A DNA stretch of 64,000 nt from Amyloporia xantha (taxonomy: Eukaryota > Basidiomycota > Agaricomycetes > Polyporales > Adustoporiaceae), in the NCBI GenBank assembly GCA_036971615.1, contig JAYKKR010000051.1, positions 1 to 64,000 of the forward strand, read 5' to 3'. The notes beneath the pieces are model-generated. The model did not search any database, was not told the origin of the DNA, and saw only the letters and a list, made by a program, of their open reading frames with translations. Positions 19,100 to 30,592 of this stretch are shown here, one piece after another (within the stretch, counting starts at the first letter, position 1; each line of letters begins with the position of its first letter). Position numbers and translations under genes: made by a program.

Positions 19100-21035
19100 C
19101 AAGGTGCCAAACAGCCGGGACAATGTGTACTCTCACCAGCTATCAGCCTGTTATCCCTAGCGTAACTTTTATCGATTGATCCCCGTCTATTCCATAATAT
19201 AGCGAAGGGTCACTATGCCCTACTTACGTATCTGTGCGACTTCTAGGTCTTACAGTTAGGCATGCTTTCCGCCATTACGCCGATTACTACCTTTCTCACT
19301 GGTAGATTGTTCCCCATACAATAATCTAGCTCTACCTTTTTTTAAAAATTTATTATATAAATAAAAATACGAGGTATTTCATCTATAAACTTTAAGTTAG
19401 TATATCTTTCTCTCTCATCCCTCATCCCTCATCCAGGGGATGCGGGATGCGGGATGGAGGAAGGATATTTATTAATAAAAAAATCTTTGGATGTACTTTG
19501 CTACTTTATCAAAGACGACCGCCCCAGTCAAACTGCCAATTAGTCAACTCTCCCTCTAATTTTACAAATTATAAGGTAAACATTGACCCAACCTTAGTTA
19601 GGAGGTATTCCATCTTTCGTCTATCGACTTCCCTAATCACTATTAACCGAGGTTGTTGTAGATCAACATGATAACTAACTACAGTAAAGCTGCATAGGGT
19701 CTTCCCGTCCACCTGGAGGCAACCCGCATCTGCACGGGTAATTCAATTTCACTGAGCAAGTTGTAGAGACAGTGAGACCATCGTTACACTATTGATACCA
19801 GACCACATTTAATGGCCAACTGATTTTGCTACCTTTGGATCCTCATAGTTAAGACCGCTATTAACCAGACTTTCGATTAGTAACTTTCGTCATTACCTCT
19901 CTTATATTAATGGCATTGGGCAAATTTCATTCAGAATACTATTATCTTAATCATTGCTCTGAATTGTGTTTTTAGTAAACAGTCGGGGCCTCCGATTTTG
20001 TGCCACCACCTTAATAAATAAATTATTCCTAATTTAAATTTCAGGCGGTTCCTCTTGTCGTCAAACTTATGAGGAGAACTTGCCGAGTTCCTTAACAACT
20101 TTTAGCTCTACGCCTTAGTATTCTCTACCTACGAACCTGTGTCGGTTTAGGGTACGGTAGCGTTAACTTATTTTCCTGGTCCATTAATTTACATATGGAC
20201 TTTCAGTTAGCTACTCATCAGCCAAAACTTTGGTTTTGGTCCTTAGAGCCGCATTAACATAAGGCGGTTTAACCTTTCCTTATAACCCTTTCGTATTCGG
20301 CGAGAAGTATTATAACTTCTTTTTACGTTACTCATGTCAGCATTATCTCTTCAGTTACCTAAAAACAATGAAACACTGTTTTATTAAAAGTTATACTGAA
20401 TGTTCTACTACCTGTATTCGGAATACGCGGCTTCGCCGGTATTCAGAATAAACACGATATCGGTTGATTATTTAGACCCGTTAAATTTTAGGTACAACAT
20501 TCTAAGGGCTGCTACGTTGTTACATTACGGTCATTAAAAGATAGCTACTTCCAAGCTCACTTTACAACTGCATTCAATATGTTATTTCCTTAATTTCACT
20601 TAATAATCATTTGGGACCTTGTATTCGTGTTCTCGGCTGTTTCCGTCTTGACTACTCAACTTGCTCATGAGCAGTCTGAATATCTATCATCAATTTATGT
20701 CATTTCGAGTTTCTCTTCCATTGGTAAGATTTTCGAGGTCCCCTCAACCTAAACATTATATTAGCTCGAAGGCTAATCTTTGTTGGGAATTCAGTGCTGT
20801 ACCACCATAAATTTTGAATAGATGTCATACTTACATATGTTTCGTAGAAAACCAGCTAGCACTAGGTCAGATTGGCATTTCACCGCTTCCCAAAACTCTT
20901 CGGAGAATTATGCAACATTCACCCGTTCGATCCATTATAATCTGGTCTTGGGAAGATCACCTAGCTTCGGGTCTAATAGAAGTAACTTATCCACCACTAT
21001 TCCTAGAAAATAATTAACTTTATTGATAGTTTTCT

Positions 21036-21193
21036 TGTCTCATCCCTCATCCCTCATCCAGGGGATGCGGGATGCAGGATACAGGACACAAAACTTAAAC
21101 AATAAAGGATTATCCTATTTTTACGTAGAAACAAAAAAATACACTCTCATCCCTCATCCCTCATCCAGGGGATGCGGGATGCAGGATACAGGC
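21036..21193. repeat. Pair of rnl-type GC hairpins (tip CCTGG)
   Basis: Two near-identical elements of about 48 bases (21038-21085 and 21147-21193) with stem CATCCCTCATCC/GGATGCGGGATG and tip CCAGGGG. A third is at 19411-19456. This form was seen only inside rnl. Confidence 0.75.
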
Positions 21194-21977
21194 TAGTTAG
21201 TCCAGTCGCTTTCACTAAGGCTTTTAACCTTGCTACTCCTATTAACTTGCTGACCCATTATGCAAAAGGTACGCCGTCATTTATATTTATATAAATTTCG
21301 ACTGCTTATAGAGTTACTAATTCAAGACTATTTCACTATGTCTATTAATACATACTTTTCAACTTTTCCTTTACAGTACTTTTCACTATCGCTAAATTTA
21401 TAATACTTAGCCTTAGAGGATGGTTCCCCTATATTCCGACAAGTTTTCTCTCATCGTACTTTTTACGTTATAATCTTTATACGTCTACAGGACTTCTTAA
21501 CCTTCTCTGGTTATATTTTCAACGTATAAAGTTATATAGGCTATTCCGATTTCACTCACCATTACTTTCGGAGTCTCGGTTGATTTCCTTTCCTTTCCCT
21601 ACTAAAATGATTTACTTCGGGAAGTTTAAATAATAAAGGTTTCCCTTAGGATCGCCACAATTTGTGTGTTTGTGTGGCTTTTGGTTTTTTACCTCCTTTT
21701 GTATAAATTTGCTAGTTATCCTTAATAACCCCTTTGAAATACATTTGATGTTAGATCTATATTGTCATCGATTCTTTTATTTATCTCATCCGTGCCCCAT
21801 CCTGCATCCTGCGCTCCTCTCTCATCCTGCGACCATGGTCGAGGGATGCAAACCTGCGTCCCATCCTTCGGACCATCTAGATGAGGGATGCCGGTCGAGG
21901 GATGACAAAAATAAAAGAGTTATATAATTATTGCACGAAGCATATAAAATACGACACGACAATGTCGGTCTAAATTT

Positions 21978-23613
21978 AGTAAGAATTTAATTTTGGTTCC
22001 GATTGAACGTTTTTCAGTAGTTTTAAGACATGCAAATCGTTGTTTTCGACGTAGAGTTCACCGTCTCGGCACTTGATGTTAGACGAGTAAACGAAGGATA
22101 TTAGAAAATAAGGTGTAGAGGTGAGGACAGTAAATAAGATACCCTGTAGTCTTCAGAAATAGGAGATATTTCTTTTTTTAAAGAAAAGAAAATAAATAAG
22201 CTATATTTATCATTAAAGGACGTATCTGCTACAGGATTCTATTTATTTCGATTAGGTAGTTGATAGGGTAAAAGCCTACCAAGCCAACGATCGATAGCTA
22301 AGCTTGAAAGAGCCGATGGCCACATTGGGAATGAGATCTCCCAAGTAGTATTTTTAATTAATACGCTACCAGCAGTCGAGAATATTAGTCAATGCTCGCA
22401 AGAGTGAACTAGCTAACTGAAATCATTTGTGTGACACAAGTGATGTCGTAAGGGAAAATAATGATATTACCTTACTAATAGTGTCGTCAAAAACTGGTGC
22501 CAGAAGACTCGGTAAGACCAGAGACGCAAACGTTAATCATCATAAACAGGCGTAAAGGGTTTGTAGGCTGCTTTGAAAATCTTAACTTAAATATAGCCGT
22601 ACTAGGTTAAGATCAATTAAAGCTAGAATCAAATAGAGGTTATATTGAATAATACTTAGAGGAGGGATTAAATCCATAGATCCTAAGGGGAATACTTAGG
22701 GCGAAAGCATTTTACCACTAATGATTGACGCTGAGAAACGAAGGTGAGGATAGGAAATAGGATTAGATACCCCGGTACCCCTCTCTGTCAACGATGAATG
22801 GTAGTTCCTAGTTTTTTAACTAGAGGCGATGTTAACACGTTAACCATTCCGCCTTGTGAGTACGATTGCAAAATTGAAAACAAAAAAATTAGTCGGTCTC
22901 GGAGCAAACGAAGTGAAGCATGTTATTTAATACGATAACCCGCGTAAAACCTTACCAGTTCTTGTATACAAACTTCTACGTTGTAGAAGGAGTGTTTTCA
23001 AAAACACTTAGTTACAGGTGTTGCATGGCTGTCGTCAGTCCGTATCGTGAGAAGTTTGGTTAATTCCTCTAACGGACGAAATCCCTGTTGTTAATTTATT
23101 CTTAACAATTTATGGAAGTGATAGACTCCATTTGGGGCAAAGACAAGTCGTTATGGCCCTCATGTACTGGGCTATAGACGTGCCACAAAAACTTTTACAA
23201 AGTGATGCAATACTTAATAAAATAGGTGGAGCTAATCATTAAAGAAAGTTAATTTATAAAATTATGGTCGGATTGTCATCTGCAATTCGGTGGCATGAAG
23301 AAGGAATTTCGAGTAATCGTTGATCACTAGCGCAACGGTGAAGATTGAATTCGTGATGAACTAACTGTCCGTCGCTGGGAAGAAGCTTAAACTGGGGAAA
23401 CTGGAGGTAGGTGAGCTTTTTCATAGTTGAGTTTTCATTTAACGTCCTCTCATCCGTGCCTCATCGGGCAACCATGTTGAGCGATGTTGCACGGGAGGAC
23501 GAGTCAATTAAGAAATAAAACATCTATGTTAAGTGAATTGGCTTTAGTTAACCCATTTAGGTAACATCTCAAAAGTCGTAGCAAGGTAGCTGTACTGGAA
23601 AGTGCTGCTGGAT
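21978..23613 (+). rRNA. rns: rns, small-subunit rRNA, copy 2
   Basis: Ends approximate. Seen: 5' part with GATTGAACG and ACATGCAAATCG (22000-22030), the 530 loop GTGCCAGAAGACTCGGTAA (22498-22516), GGATTAGATACCC (22762), the 1050-region GTTGCATGGCTGTCGTCAG (23020) and the 3' end AAGTCGTAGCAAGGTAGCTGTACTGG (in the 1490-1500 region, 23572 on). A GC hairpin (23444-23502) sits in the last long helix. Confidence 0.93.
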
Positions 23614-23750
23614 AATAAATTAATTTGAAACACCCCCTACCCTCTCTCGCTCATCCAGTCTGCATCCTCTCGACCGGCGACCGGCATCCGGCAACCATGG
23701 TGCATCCATGGATGAGAGGGATGAGGCTCGAGGCTCGAGAGGATGAGAGG

Positions 23751-23821
23751 GAGGAGTTAGCTGAGTGGTTTAGCAGTAATTTTACACATTATAGACAGGG
23801 GTTCGAATCCTCTACTCTTTA
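23751..23821 (+). tRNA. trnV: tRNA-Val(UAC), copy 2
   Basis: Acceptor GAGGAGT/ACTCTTT (two G-U), anticodon arm GTAAT/ATTAT with loop TTTACAC, T-loop TTCGAAT. Confidence 0.85.
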
Positions 23822-23831
23822 CTTAATCTAG

Positions 23832-23914
23832 ACGAGTGTGCCGAAATGGTAGCCGGGTGAATCTTAGGAATTCATGATTTTTGGATCGTAAGAGTTCAAG
23901 TCTCTTTGCTCGTA
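23832..23914 (+). tRNA. trnL: tRNA-Leu(UAG), copy 2
   Basis: Class II, 83 nt: acceptor ACGAGTG/TGCTCGT, anticodon arm TGAAT/ATTCA with loop CTTAGGA. Confidence 0.9.
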
Positions 23915-24027
23915 CTTAAAATTAACGTGCCTTGCGCCCATCCGCATCCCTCTCTCATCCCATCCCATCCTTCGGCATCCGAAGGATGGGTCGAAGAGGA
24001 TGCAGGATGGGGCACGAACACGATTTA

Positions 24028-24099
24028 GCATCTTATGCTGAATGGTTCAGCAGTGGCCTTCGAAGCTATGGTTTATTGGTTCGAATCCAATAGGATGTT
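24028..24099 (+). tRNA. trnR: tRNA-Arg(UCG), copy 2
   Basis: Acceptor GCATCTT/AGGATGT, T-arm ATTGG/CCAAT, anticodon loop CTTCGAA. Confidence 0.88.
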
Positions 24100-24101
24100 T
24101 T

Positions 24102-24160
24102 AAAGGAATAATCGGGCTTAAAAGTAAGCAAATGTAGAGGTTCAATTCCTTTCGTCCTTA
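24102..24160 (+). pseudogene. tRNA-like remnant
   Basis: Only 59 nt. It has a good T-arm (AGAGG-TTCAATT-CCTTT) and a partial acceptor (AAGGA/TCCTT), but only one other stem (GCTTA/TAAGC), so one arm is missing. The other repeat arm reads the same (37428-37486), so it is not a single read error. The following 24165-24215 shares GAATCTTAGGA with tRNA-Leu. Confidence 0.5.
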
Positions 24161-24413
24161 GATTTTACTACGGTAGAAGAATTGCTTAAGATGAATCTTA
24201 GGATACCCGCCCCCCCCTCGACGATGAGGGATGCGAGGGATGTAGGTCGCCAATGGCGGGCTGATGATCGATGACAGGGTATTTAGCTCTCATCCTCTCG
24301 ACCGGCGCTGCATCCTGCATCCCTCGACCATGGTCGCAGGATGAGGATGAGAGGGTCGCAGGCTAGAGGACACAGTAAACTAAGATCGAGTGTATTTTTT
24401 TCTAAATATAAAA
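24161..24413. repeat. GC-hairpin spacer before cox2
   Basis: No gene seen. C7 run at 24211, hairpin around GGTCGCCAATGGCGGGC and a long CCATGG-tipped stem (24290-24345). Confidence 0.7.
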
Positions 24414-25160
24414 ATGTTAAACACAATATTTTATACTATATTTAATGACGCTCCACAACCTTGGCAAATAGGATTTCAAGATAGTGCTGCTCCAGGTTTT
24501 ACAGGTATTGTAGAACTACACAATACTATTTTTTACTTAGTTGTTATATCTGTCGGTGTATTTTGGGTTTTAGGTTCAGTAATCTATTACTACAACTCTA
24601 AAAAATCTCCTATAGTTCATAAATATCTTAATCACGGAACATTAATTGAACTTATTTGGACTATTAGTCCAGCTTTAATCTTAATTGCTATCGCTTTCCC
24701 TTCATTCAGATTATTATACTTACTAGATGAAGTGATTTCTCCTACAATTACTATTAAAGTAGTAGGTCACCAATGGTACTGGTCTTATGAATATAGCGAT
24801 TATATTAATGAAAGTGGAGAATCTATTGAATTTGATTCATATATGATCCCAGAATCTGACTTAGAATTAGGTCAATTCAGATTATTAGACGTAGATAATA
24901 AAGTAATGATACCTACTGATACTCATGTTAGATTAATAGTGACTGGAGCTGATGTAATTCATTCATTTGCAGTACCTTCACTAGGTATTAAAATAGATTG
25001 TGTACCTGGTAGATTAAATCAAACATCTATCTTAGCTGAACGAACTGGTACTTTCTACGGTCAATGCTCTGAAATTTGTGGAGTATATCATGGTTTCATG
25101 CCAATTGCTGTAGAAGCTGTGTCTGTTCAAGATTATTTAGCATGGATAGATCAAGTTTAA
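24414..25160 (+). CDS. cox2: cox2, cytochrome c oxidase subunit 2 (intact)
   Basis: Complex IV subunit that takes electrons from cytochrome c. 248 residues from the ATG at 24414 ([17 protein letters not shown]); an in-frame ATG eight codons upstream was rejected. Two N-terminal helices, then the CuA domain: the first His in [13 protein letters not shown] and [16 protein letters not shown] with both Cys, the Glu, the second His and the Met. The aromatic stretch HQWYWSYEY is present. Confidence 0.98.
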   Translation: MLNTIFYTIFNDAPQPWQIGFQDSAAPGFTGIVELHNTIFYLVVISVGVFWVLGSVIYYYNSKKSPIVHKYLNHGTLIELIWTISPALILIAIAFPSFRLLYLLDEVISPTITIKVVGHQWYWSYEYSDYINESGESIEFDSYMIPESDLELGQFRLLDVDNKVMIPTDTHVRLIVTGADVIHSFAVPSLGIKIDCVPGRLNQTSILAERTGTFYGQCSEICGVYHGFMPIAVEAVSVQDYLAWIDQV

Positions 25161-25454
25161 TACGCTTTTCGTATTAACTTCGTCTTGCCATGCTTCGCAT
25201 GCCTCATCCCTCGACCGGCATCCCATCCTTCGGACCATCGACGATGAGGGATGAGGCTCGCAGGATGAGTTACGCTAGGATACTAATTATCACCCCCTTC
25301 CTCGTCTCTCATCCCTCTCTAGCCCCTGCTGCAACCCTCTCGACCCTCAACCCATCCTTCGGATGGGTCGCCCCTGTGTCCCATCCTTCGGATGGGTTGA
25401 GAGAAGGAGAGGAGGCGCTTCGAAAAATAAGTAAGACACGACTAGTTTAAAAGA
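25161..25454. repeat. GC-hairpin spacer after cox2
   Basis: No gene seen; starts with a possible terminator hairpin TACGCTTTTCGTATT (25161), then CATGCTTCGCATG and TTCGG-tipped stems. Confidence 0.7.
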
Positions 25455-25527
25455 GGTAATATTAGTTTAATTGGCAAAATGACGTCTTGTGGCGACGATG
25501 TTCAGAGTTCAAGTCTCTGATTTTACC
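25455..25527 (+). tRNA. trnH: tRNA-His(GUG), copy 2
   Basis: Anticodon loop TTGTGGC, T-arm CAGAG/CTCTG. Acceptor GTAATAT/ATTTTAC with one U-U mismatch. The extra 5' G facing C73 typical of tRNA-His appears to be encoded (25455). Confidence 0.85.
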
Positions 25528-26177
25528 CGAGGGTTAAGATATCTAAATCTGAGATTATACTATAGTATAATTTTGTAAGGTTAAAAGGGTCACTTATAAT
25601 ATATCTATAGCAAAAATAATTTTGTGGAGATAAAAAAATAAAGAAAATTTATACGTAATAGCGTCTCTCGCATCCCTCTAGCAGGATGACTGCAGAGCAG
25701 GTCATCATATCAAGCCCACCCCCCATCCAAAGGATGCCCCGGCAACCGGCAACCATGGTGCATCCATGGATGAGAGGGTTGAGGGTGCATCCTGCATCCC
25801 TCGACCATGGTCGCAGGATGAGGATGAGAGGGATGGGATGGCATGTTGATATTTAAGATGTAAAGACGATAAAATATCTAACACTTAAGTATGTTTCGTA
25901 TTATATTACGTTGTAAGGCTATACTCCTATATGATCTTATTAATATTTTATAGTTAATTCAGACGTATTCGTTTTTATACTTCTACTAAATTTTTCCTAT
26001 AGAAGTCTAACTCACTCCCCTTATCCCCCTGCTACATCGACGATGAGGCAGGGATGGCCGAGGACAACCCTCTCTCCCTGCCATCCTTCGGATGGCACCA
26101 TCTAGATGAGGGATGCAGGATGGTCTCGGATGAGGATGCATGCCCATGGACACGGAGGAGAGGATGGTGTCGCTCGA
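25528..26177. other. Spacer: AT-rich stretches and GC hairpins
   Basis: No gene recognised. AT-rich at 25540-25665 and 25850-26015, the first with an ATACTATAGTAT palindrome; GC hairpins at 25670-25845 and 26020-26170 (tips GGCAACC-ATGG, CCATGG, CTAGATGA). Confidence 0.6.
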
Positions 26178-26250
26178 GCTGATATAGTTTAAATGGTTAA
26201 AACATACCACTCATGACGGTAAAATAAAGGTTCAATCCCTTTTTTCGGCT
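26178..26250 (+). tRNA. trnM: Second tRNA-Met(CAU), copy 2
   Basis: Acceptor GCTGATA/TTTCGGC (one mismatch), T-arm AAAGG/CCTTT, anticodon loop CTCATGA. Different sequence from the CAU tRNA at 6097. Confidence 0.85.
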
Positions 26251-26470
26251 TTTTAAATTATAATTACACGGGCGAAATATGAGTCTTTAAGAGCTCTAAT
26301 CCCCCTCTCTCATTCTCATCCTACCCACGACCCTTACTCATCCTGTGTCCCATCCGAAGGATGATCCATGGTTGCAGCGCAGGACAAGGAATGGCCGGGG
26401 CGCGGCGCTCATCCCATCCTTCGGCATCCGAAGGATGGGATGAGGCTCGAGAGAGAGGTGGGGCTAGTAT
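26251..26470. repeat. GC-hairpin spacer
   Basis: No gene seen; TTCGG- and CCATGG-tipped stems. In the copy at 35180-35210 several CCGG/GGCC bases are changed to A. Confidence 0.65.
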
Positions 26471-26626
26471 TTATTTATTGTTAAGTTTAGTAATATACAT
26501 TCTAATTACTTGTTGAAATGTGAATAAAGGTAAAAAGTATTTAGAAATAATATAAATTAAAGCAAGTAAAGTTAAGAATGAAAAAGATAATTGATTTATA
26601 AAATAAAAAGGTATTAATTGAGGCAT
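26471..26626 (-). CDS. atp8: atp8, ATP synthase subunit 8
   Basis: 51 residues starting [12 protein letters not shown], the signature N-terminus of fungal Atp8, then one membrane helix (about 14-32) and a basic tail. Part of the Fo membrane sector of ATP synthase. Encoded opposite to its neighbours cox2 and nad1, between tRNA-Met and tRNA-Cys. Identical in length at 34971-35126. No sign of damage. Confidence 0.95.
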   Translation of the reverse strand: MPQLIPFYFINQLSFSFLTLLALIYIISKYFLPLFTFQQVIRMYITKLNNK

Positions 26627-26888
26627 TATTTAATAAAAACATTATAAATGGTTTCTTATTCGTATTAAGAAGTATCTCTGCCCTCGACCCTCCCTCTCCG
26701 GCACATCACTCTCTCGACCATGGTTGCCGGTTGCCCGGCAACCATGGTTGAGGCTAGAGGATGGGAGGGCCGGGGCACGTTGCTAGAGGGGGGAGACGAT
26801 GAGACGGGAGAATTATGAGATAATGATCTAGTAAAAGAGTATATTGTCTAACGTCGACGCCGTGCCCTGCACGGAAGACTCTTTTAAA
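26627..26888. repeat. GC-hairpin spacer
   Basis: No gene seen; CCATGG-tipped stems at 26715-26755, GCAACGTG motif, palindrome near GTGCCCTGCAC (26871). Confidence 0.65.
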
Positions 26889-26963
26889 GGGTTAAGTTTA
26901 CAGATGGTTCTGTAGTGGACTTGCAAAGTCTATTTATTTAGGGTTCAATTCCTTCTTAACTCT
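26889..26963 (+). tRNA. trnC: tRNA-Cys(GCA), copy 2
   Basis: Acceptor GGGTTAA/TTAACTC; anticodon arm TGGAC/GTCTA with loop TTGCAAA. Confidence 0.88.
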
Positions 26964-26968
26964 ACGAC

Positions 26969-27039
26969 ATTCTCTTAGTTTAAAGGTAGAACATCATTCT
27001 TCTAAAGTGTCAATTTTGGTTCGAATCCAAAAGAGAATT
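26969..27039 (+). tRNA. trnR: tRNA-Arg(UCU), copy 2
   Basis: Acceptor ATTCTCT/AGAGAAT perfectly paired; T-arm with loop TTCGAAT; anticodon loop CTTCTAA, stem with one mismatch. Confidence 0.87.
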
Positions 27040-27773
27040 AAGTAAAAACATATACGATCGTATAAAAGTTATAACCTATCTTATTAGTTACAGTGTCTTG
27101 CGTCATAAAGGACGATAAAAAATATACGTGCCTCGCGCGCCCCTGCCATCCTTCGGCATCCGAAGGATGGGATGCCAGATGGCGGTTGCCCCTCATCCTC
27201 TCTCAACCCTCTCATCCATGGATGCACCATGGTTGCCGGTTGCCGGATGAGCGCAGCGCCCCGGCGCTCATCCATGCGTCGATGGTGCACGGATTTGATA
27301 CGAGAGATGCGTGTTTATAATTGGTTATACCGTGCTGTGATCCATGCCTCGTGCCATCCTTTCATCCTCGCCTCTCATCCTGCTAGAGGATGCCGAGCGA
27401 GGATGGTGGATGGGGCACGACTAAGAATATATATTTCTGTCAATTATCATTTAACGTCCCGTCCATACCATTACCCTCTTGCCGCATCCGTGCCGTGCCC
27501 CATCACCAACACCAACCTCGACCGGCATCCCATCCTTCGGCATCCGAAGGATGGGATGGAGGATGGGGCATGCAGATGCGGCACTCCCATCCTGCATCCC
27601 TCGACCATGGTCGCAGGATGAGGGATGAGTGCCGCGACCTGCATCCCATCCTTCGGACCATCTAGATGAGGGATGAGGGTCGAGAGGCGTGCCGATGGTA
27701 TTTGAGATGGAAGTTGGTAGACGAGTATAATATAAATGATTAAAAAAATAATAATTAAATAATTTGAAAAAAG
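27040..27773. repeat. Long GC-hairpin spacer before nad1
   Basis: No gene recognised in 730 bases. Successive hairpins: nested TTCGG (27145-27180), CCATGG (27205-27245), TCGATGG (27265), a stem around TGCTAGAGGATG (27380), nested TTCGG again (27530-27560), CCATGG (27590-27630) and CTAGATGA (27650-27690). Short open frames here are hairpin artefacts. Confidence 0.75.
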
Positions 27774-28790
27774 ATGATTAATAATAATTTAACCTTAACT
27801 ATAATAAATATATTAATAAATTTAATCGACGTATTATTAGTTTTATTACCTGTTTTACTTTCAGTCGCTTTTATGACTATTATTGAACGAAAACAATTAG
27901 CTGCACACCAGCGAAGAGTAGGTCCTAATACAACAGGATATTACGGTATACTTCAACCTTTCGCAGATGCTCTTAAATTAATTCTTAAAGAAACTGTTAT
28001 ACCCTCTCAATCTAATAAAGTATTATTTTATTTAGCACCTGTTTCTACTTTAGTGTTTAGTTTATTAGGCTGGGGTATAATACCTTTTGGTGAAGGTTTA
28101 ACTCTGTCTGATTTTTCATTAGGTATTTTATATACTTTAGCTTTATCTTCATTGGGTGTATATGGTATTCTATTTGCAGGTTGGTCCGCTAATTCTAAAT
28201 ATGCCTTTTTAGGATCACTAAGATCTACAGCAGCTATGATTAGTTATGAATTAATATTAAGTTCAGCAATTCTTATAGTAATATTATTAACAGGATCATT
28301 TAATTTTACTACAATAATTGAAAGTCAACAAGCTGTTTGGTTTGTAGTACCTTTATTACCAGTATTTATTTTTTACTTCATATCTATATTAGCTGAAACA
28401 AGTAGAACACCTTTTGACCTACAAGAAGCTGAATCAGAATTAGTTGCGGGTTTCTTTACTGAACATAGTTCAATTATTTTCGTTTTCTTCTTTCTTGCGG
28501 AATATAGTTCAATTGTTTTATTTAGTTGTATTACAGCTATCTTATTCTTTGGTGGATACAATGCACCCGAACTTTTTATTAACGAATCGTTCATCAATCT
28601 ACAATCTATTATTTTAGGTTTAAAAACATGTATGTTTTGTTTTTTATTTGTTTGGTTCCGTGCTACTCTACCTAGACTAAGATATGATCAACTAATAGAA
28701 TTCTGTTGGCTTAACTTATTGCCTGTAGCTGTAGCCTTTATTATACTAGTTCCTAGTATTTTAGTGGCTTTTGATATTGCTCCTTATTAA
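27774..28790 (+). CDS. nad1: nad1, NADH dehydrogenase subunit 1 (intact)
   Basis: Complex I membrane subunit at the quinone-binding site. 338 residues. Conserved ERKQLAAHQRRVGPN (about 39-53), the quinone-site loop RTPFDLQEAESELVAGF and a C-terminal WFRATLPRLRYDQL are all present. Eight membrane helices expected. Start ATG at 27774 (MINNNLTLTII); stop TAA. Confidence 0.98.
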   Translation: MINNNLTLTIINILINLIDVLLVLLPVLLSVAFMTIIERKQLAAHQRRVGPNTTGYYGILQPFADALKLILKETVIPSQSNKVLFYLAPVSTLVFSLLGWGIIPFGEGLTLSDFSLGILYTLALSSLGVYGILFAGWSANSKYAFLGSLRSTAAMISYELILSSAILIVILLTGSFNFTTIIESQQAVWFVVPLLPVFIFYFISILAETSRTPFDLQEAESELVAGFFTEHSSIIFVFFFLAEYSSIVLFSCITAILFFGGYNAPELFINESFINLQSIILGLKTCMFCFLFVWFRATLPRLRYDQLIEFCWLNLLPVAVAFIILVPSILVAFDIAPY

Positions 28791-28958
28791 TTTAGCGCAA
28801 CCCCCTACCCTACATCCCTCTCAACCCTCATCCCTCATCTAGATGGTCCGAAGGATGGGATGAGAGGGTCGAAGAGGGATGGGAGGGATGAGGCGAGCTC
28901 TACTCGTTTTAAAAGAAGTATAGTATAAAATACGAAGGCAGCCGTAGGCGCTTCACAA

Positions 28959-29029
28959 AAGCCTATGATTTAAGGGTAGAATAATTTCTTGATAAGGAAT
29001 CTGTAGAAGTTCAAATCTTCTTGGGCTTA
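28959..29029 (+). tRNA. trnI: tRNA-Ile(GAU), copy 2
   Basis: Acceptor AAGCCTA/TGGGCTT; anticodon arm ATTTC/GGAAT with loop TTGATAA. Confidence 0.9.
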
Positions 29030-29440
29030 TACTAGTATACGTAAATTAATAGTTACAGTGTTAGACTTAGCGTGCTTCGCTCATCCTACTTCCCTTTGTG
29101 TCGATGCCTCTCAACCTGCGACCGGCAACCGGCATCCCTTGTCCATGGACAAGGGATGCCGGTTGAAGAGTTGCCCGGCAACCGGCATCCGGCAACCATG
29201 GTGCATCCATGGATGAGAGGGTTGAGGCTTGAGGCTAGAGGAAGGGCCGGTGGCCGATGGCGCACAGCATGAAGACGTAGACGAAAAATAAAAAAAATAA
29301 ATAAACCTAATTAAATATAGTGCCCCATCCTTCATCCTCTAGCAGATGGTGATGCAGATGGATCACGGCACGAACTAATTAATGATTAAAAATAGAATAA
29401 TGACGAAAAAATAAAATAAAAATAAATATAATTAAATAAA
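29030..29440. repeat. GC-hairpin spacer before cob
   Basis: No gene seen. Holds the perfect stem CATCCCTTGTCC/GGACAAGGGATG (29133-29160), CCATGGTG stems (29190-29220), then an AT-rich leader (29380-29440) that starts with ATGATTAAAAATAGAATA, also found before orf106. Confidence 0.7.
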
Positions 29441-30592
29441 ATGAGAATATTAAAAAAACATGTCTTACTTAGACTATTAAATTCCTATATAGTTGATTCG
29501 CCACAACCGGCAAATATTTCATATTTATGGAATTTTGGTTCTTTATTAGGAACTTGTTTAGTTTTACAAATATTAACTGGAATATTTCTTGCAATGCATT
29601 ATCAACCTCATGTAGATTTTGCTTTCAATTCAGTTGAACATATTATGAGAGATGTTAATAATGGATGGGCAGTAAGATATACACACGCTAATGTTGCTTC
29701 ATTCTTTTTTATCTTTGTATATGCTCACATCGCTAGAGGATTATACTACGGCTCATATAAATCACCTAGAGTTTTAGTATGGACTATTGGAGTTATTATT
29801 TTAATTCTTATGATGGGTACAGCTTTCTTAGGTTATGTATTACCTTATGGACAAATGAGTTTATGGGGTGCTACAGTTATTACTAATTTATTATCTGCTG
29901 TACCTGTATTTGGACAAGATTTAGTGGAATTAATCTGGGGTGGTTTTAGTGTAAGTAATGCCACTCTTAACAGATTCTTTTCATTACACTATTTATTACC
30001 ATTTTTATTAGCAGCCTTAGCAGTAGGTCACTTATTAGCTCTTCATACACATGGTTCAAATAATCCAAATGGTGTAGGATCTAATTCCGATAGATATGCA
30101 ATGCATCCTTATTTCACATTTAAAGATCTTGTAACTATATTTTTCTTTTTCTTAGTATTATCAATAATAGTTTTCTACTATCCAAACTTATTAGGTCATA
30201 GTGATAACTATATTCCAGCCAATCCAATGCAAACTCCTGCTTCTATAGTACCTGAATGGTATCTTCTACCTTTCTATGCTATTTTAAGATCTATCCCTAA
30301 TAAATTATTAGGAGTTATAGCTATGTTTGGATCTTTATTAATTTTATTAATACTTCCTTATGCAGATTTATCTAGAATAAGAGGAAATCAATTTAGACCT
30401 GCTATGAAATTATTTTTCTGGTTCTTTGTTGTAAATTTTGTAATATTAATGTGGATCGGTTCTCAACACCCTAATTCTCCTTATGTTGAAATAGGGCAAG
30501 TAGCTACTGCATTTTACTTTGTTTGGTTTATAGTTATAGTTCCTTTTTTAGGTTTATCTGAAAATTCGTTAATGGATATAGCTACAAAATAA
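29441..30592 (+). CDS. cob: cob, apocytochrome b (intact)
   Basis: Complex III subunit carrying both b-type hemes and the quinol sites. 383 residues. Heme-ligand histidines lie in [22 protein letters not shown] and in [21 protein letters not shown]; the Qo-site PEWY is at [19 protein letters not shown]. No intron. The inverted copy at 31113-32163 is badly damaged, so this is the only usable reading. Confidence 0.98.
   Translation: MRILKKHVLLRLLNSYIVDSPQPANISYLWNFGSLLGTCLVLQILTGIFLAMHYQPHVDFAFNSVEHIMRDVNNGWAVRYTHANVASFFFIFVYAHIARGLYYGSYKSPRVLVWTIGVIILILMMGTAFLGYVLPYGQMSLWGATVITNLLSAVPVFGQDLVELIWGGFSVSNATLNRFFSLHYLLPFLLAALAVGHLLALHTHGSNNPNGVGSNSDRYAMHPYFTFKDLVTIFFFFLVLSIIVFYYPNLLGHSDNYIPANPMQTPASIVPEWYLLPFYAILRSIPNKLLGVIAMFGSLLILLILPYADLSRIRGNQFRPAMKLFFWFFVVNFVILMWIGSQHPNSPYVEIGQVATAFYFVWFIVIVPFLGLSENSLMDIATK

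Larger units (their letters stand above)
18255..21770 (-). rRNA. rnl: rnl, large-subunit rRNA, copy 2
   Basis: Minus strand; ends approximate. Recognised by the domain I element (complement of 21560-21600), the peptidyl-transferase strand GGACGGGAAGACCC (complement near 19705), GGGATAACAGGCTGAT (near 19145) and the sarcin-ricin loop AGTACGAAAGGATC (near 18575). One group I intron (18731-19099) interrupts domain V. Variable helices hold GC-hairpin insertions (19410-19455, 21035-21085, 21145-21193, 18768-18808, 18465-18525), which explains a length of about 3.5 kb. Divergent from rns, with about 200 bases between the two 5' ends. Confidence 0.93.

Noticed and set aside
20814..21017. Open frames of 63-67 codons within rnl
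   Set aside because: They lie in conserved rRNA sequence and are rRNA read as protein.
22498..22516. 530-loop GTGCCAGAAGACTCGGTAA differs from the bacterial consensus
   Set aside because: Identical in both copies and, as far as I can judge, within the variation of fungal mitochondrial rns; not evidence for a defect.
27093..27665. Overlapping open frames up to 149 codons before nad1
   Set aside because: Encoded wholly by repeated hairpin words (HPSASEGWD-like, PASLDHGRRM-like peptides), which appear in several frames and strands.
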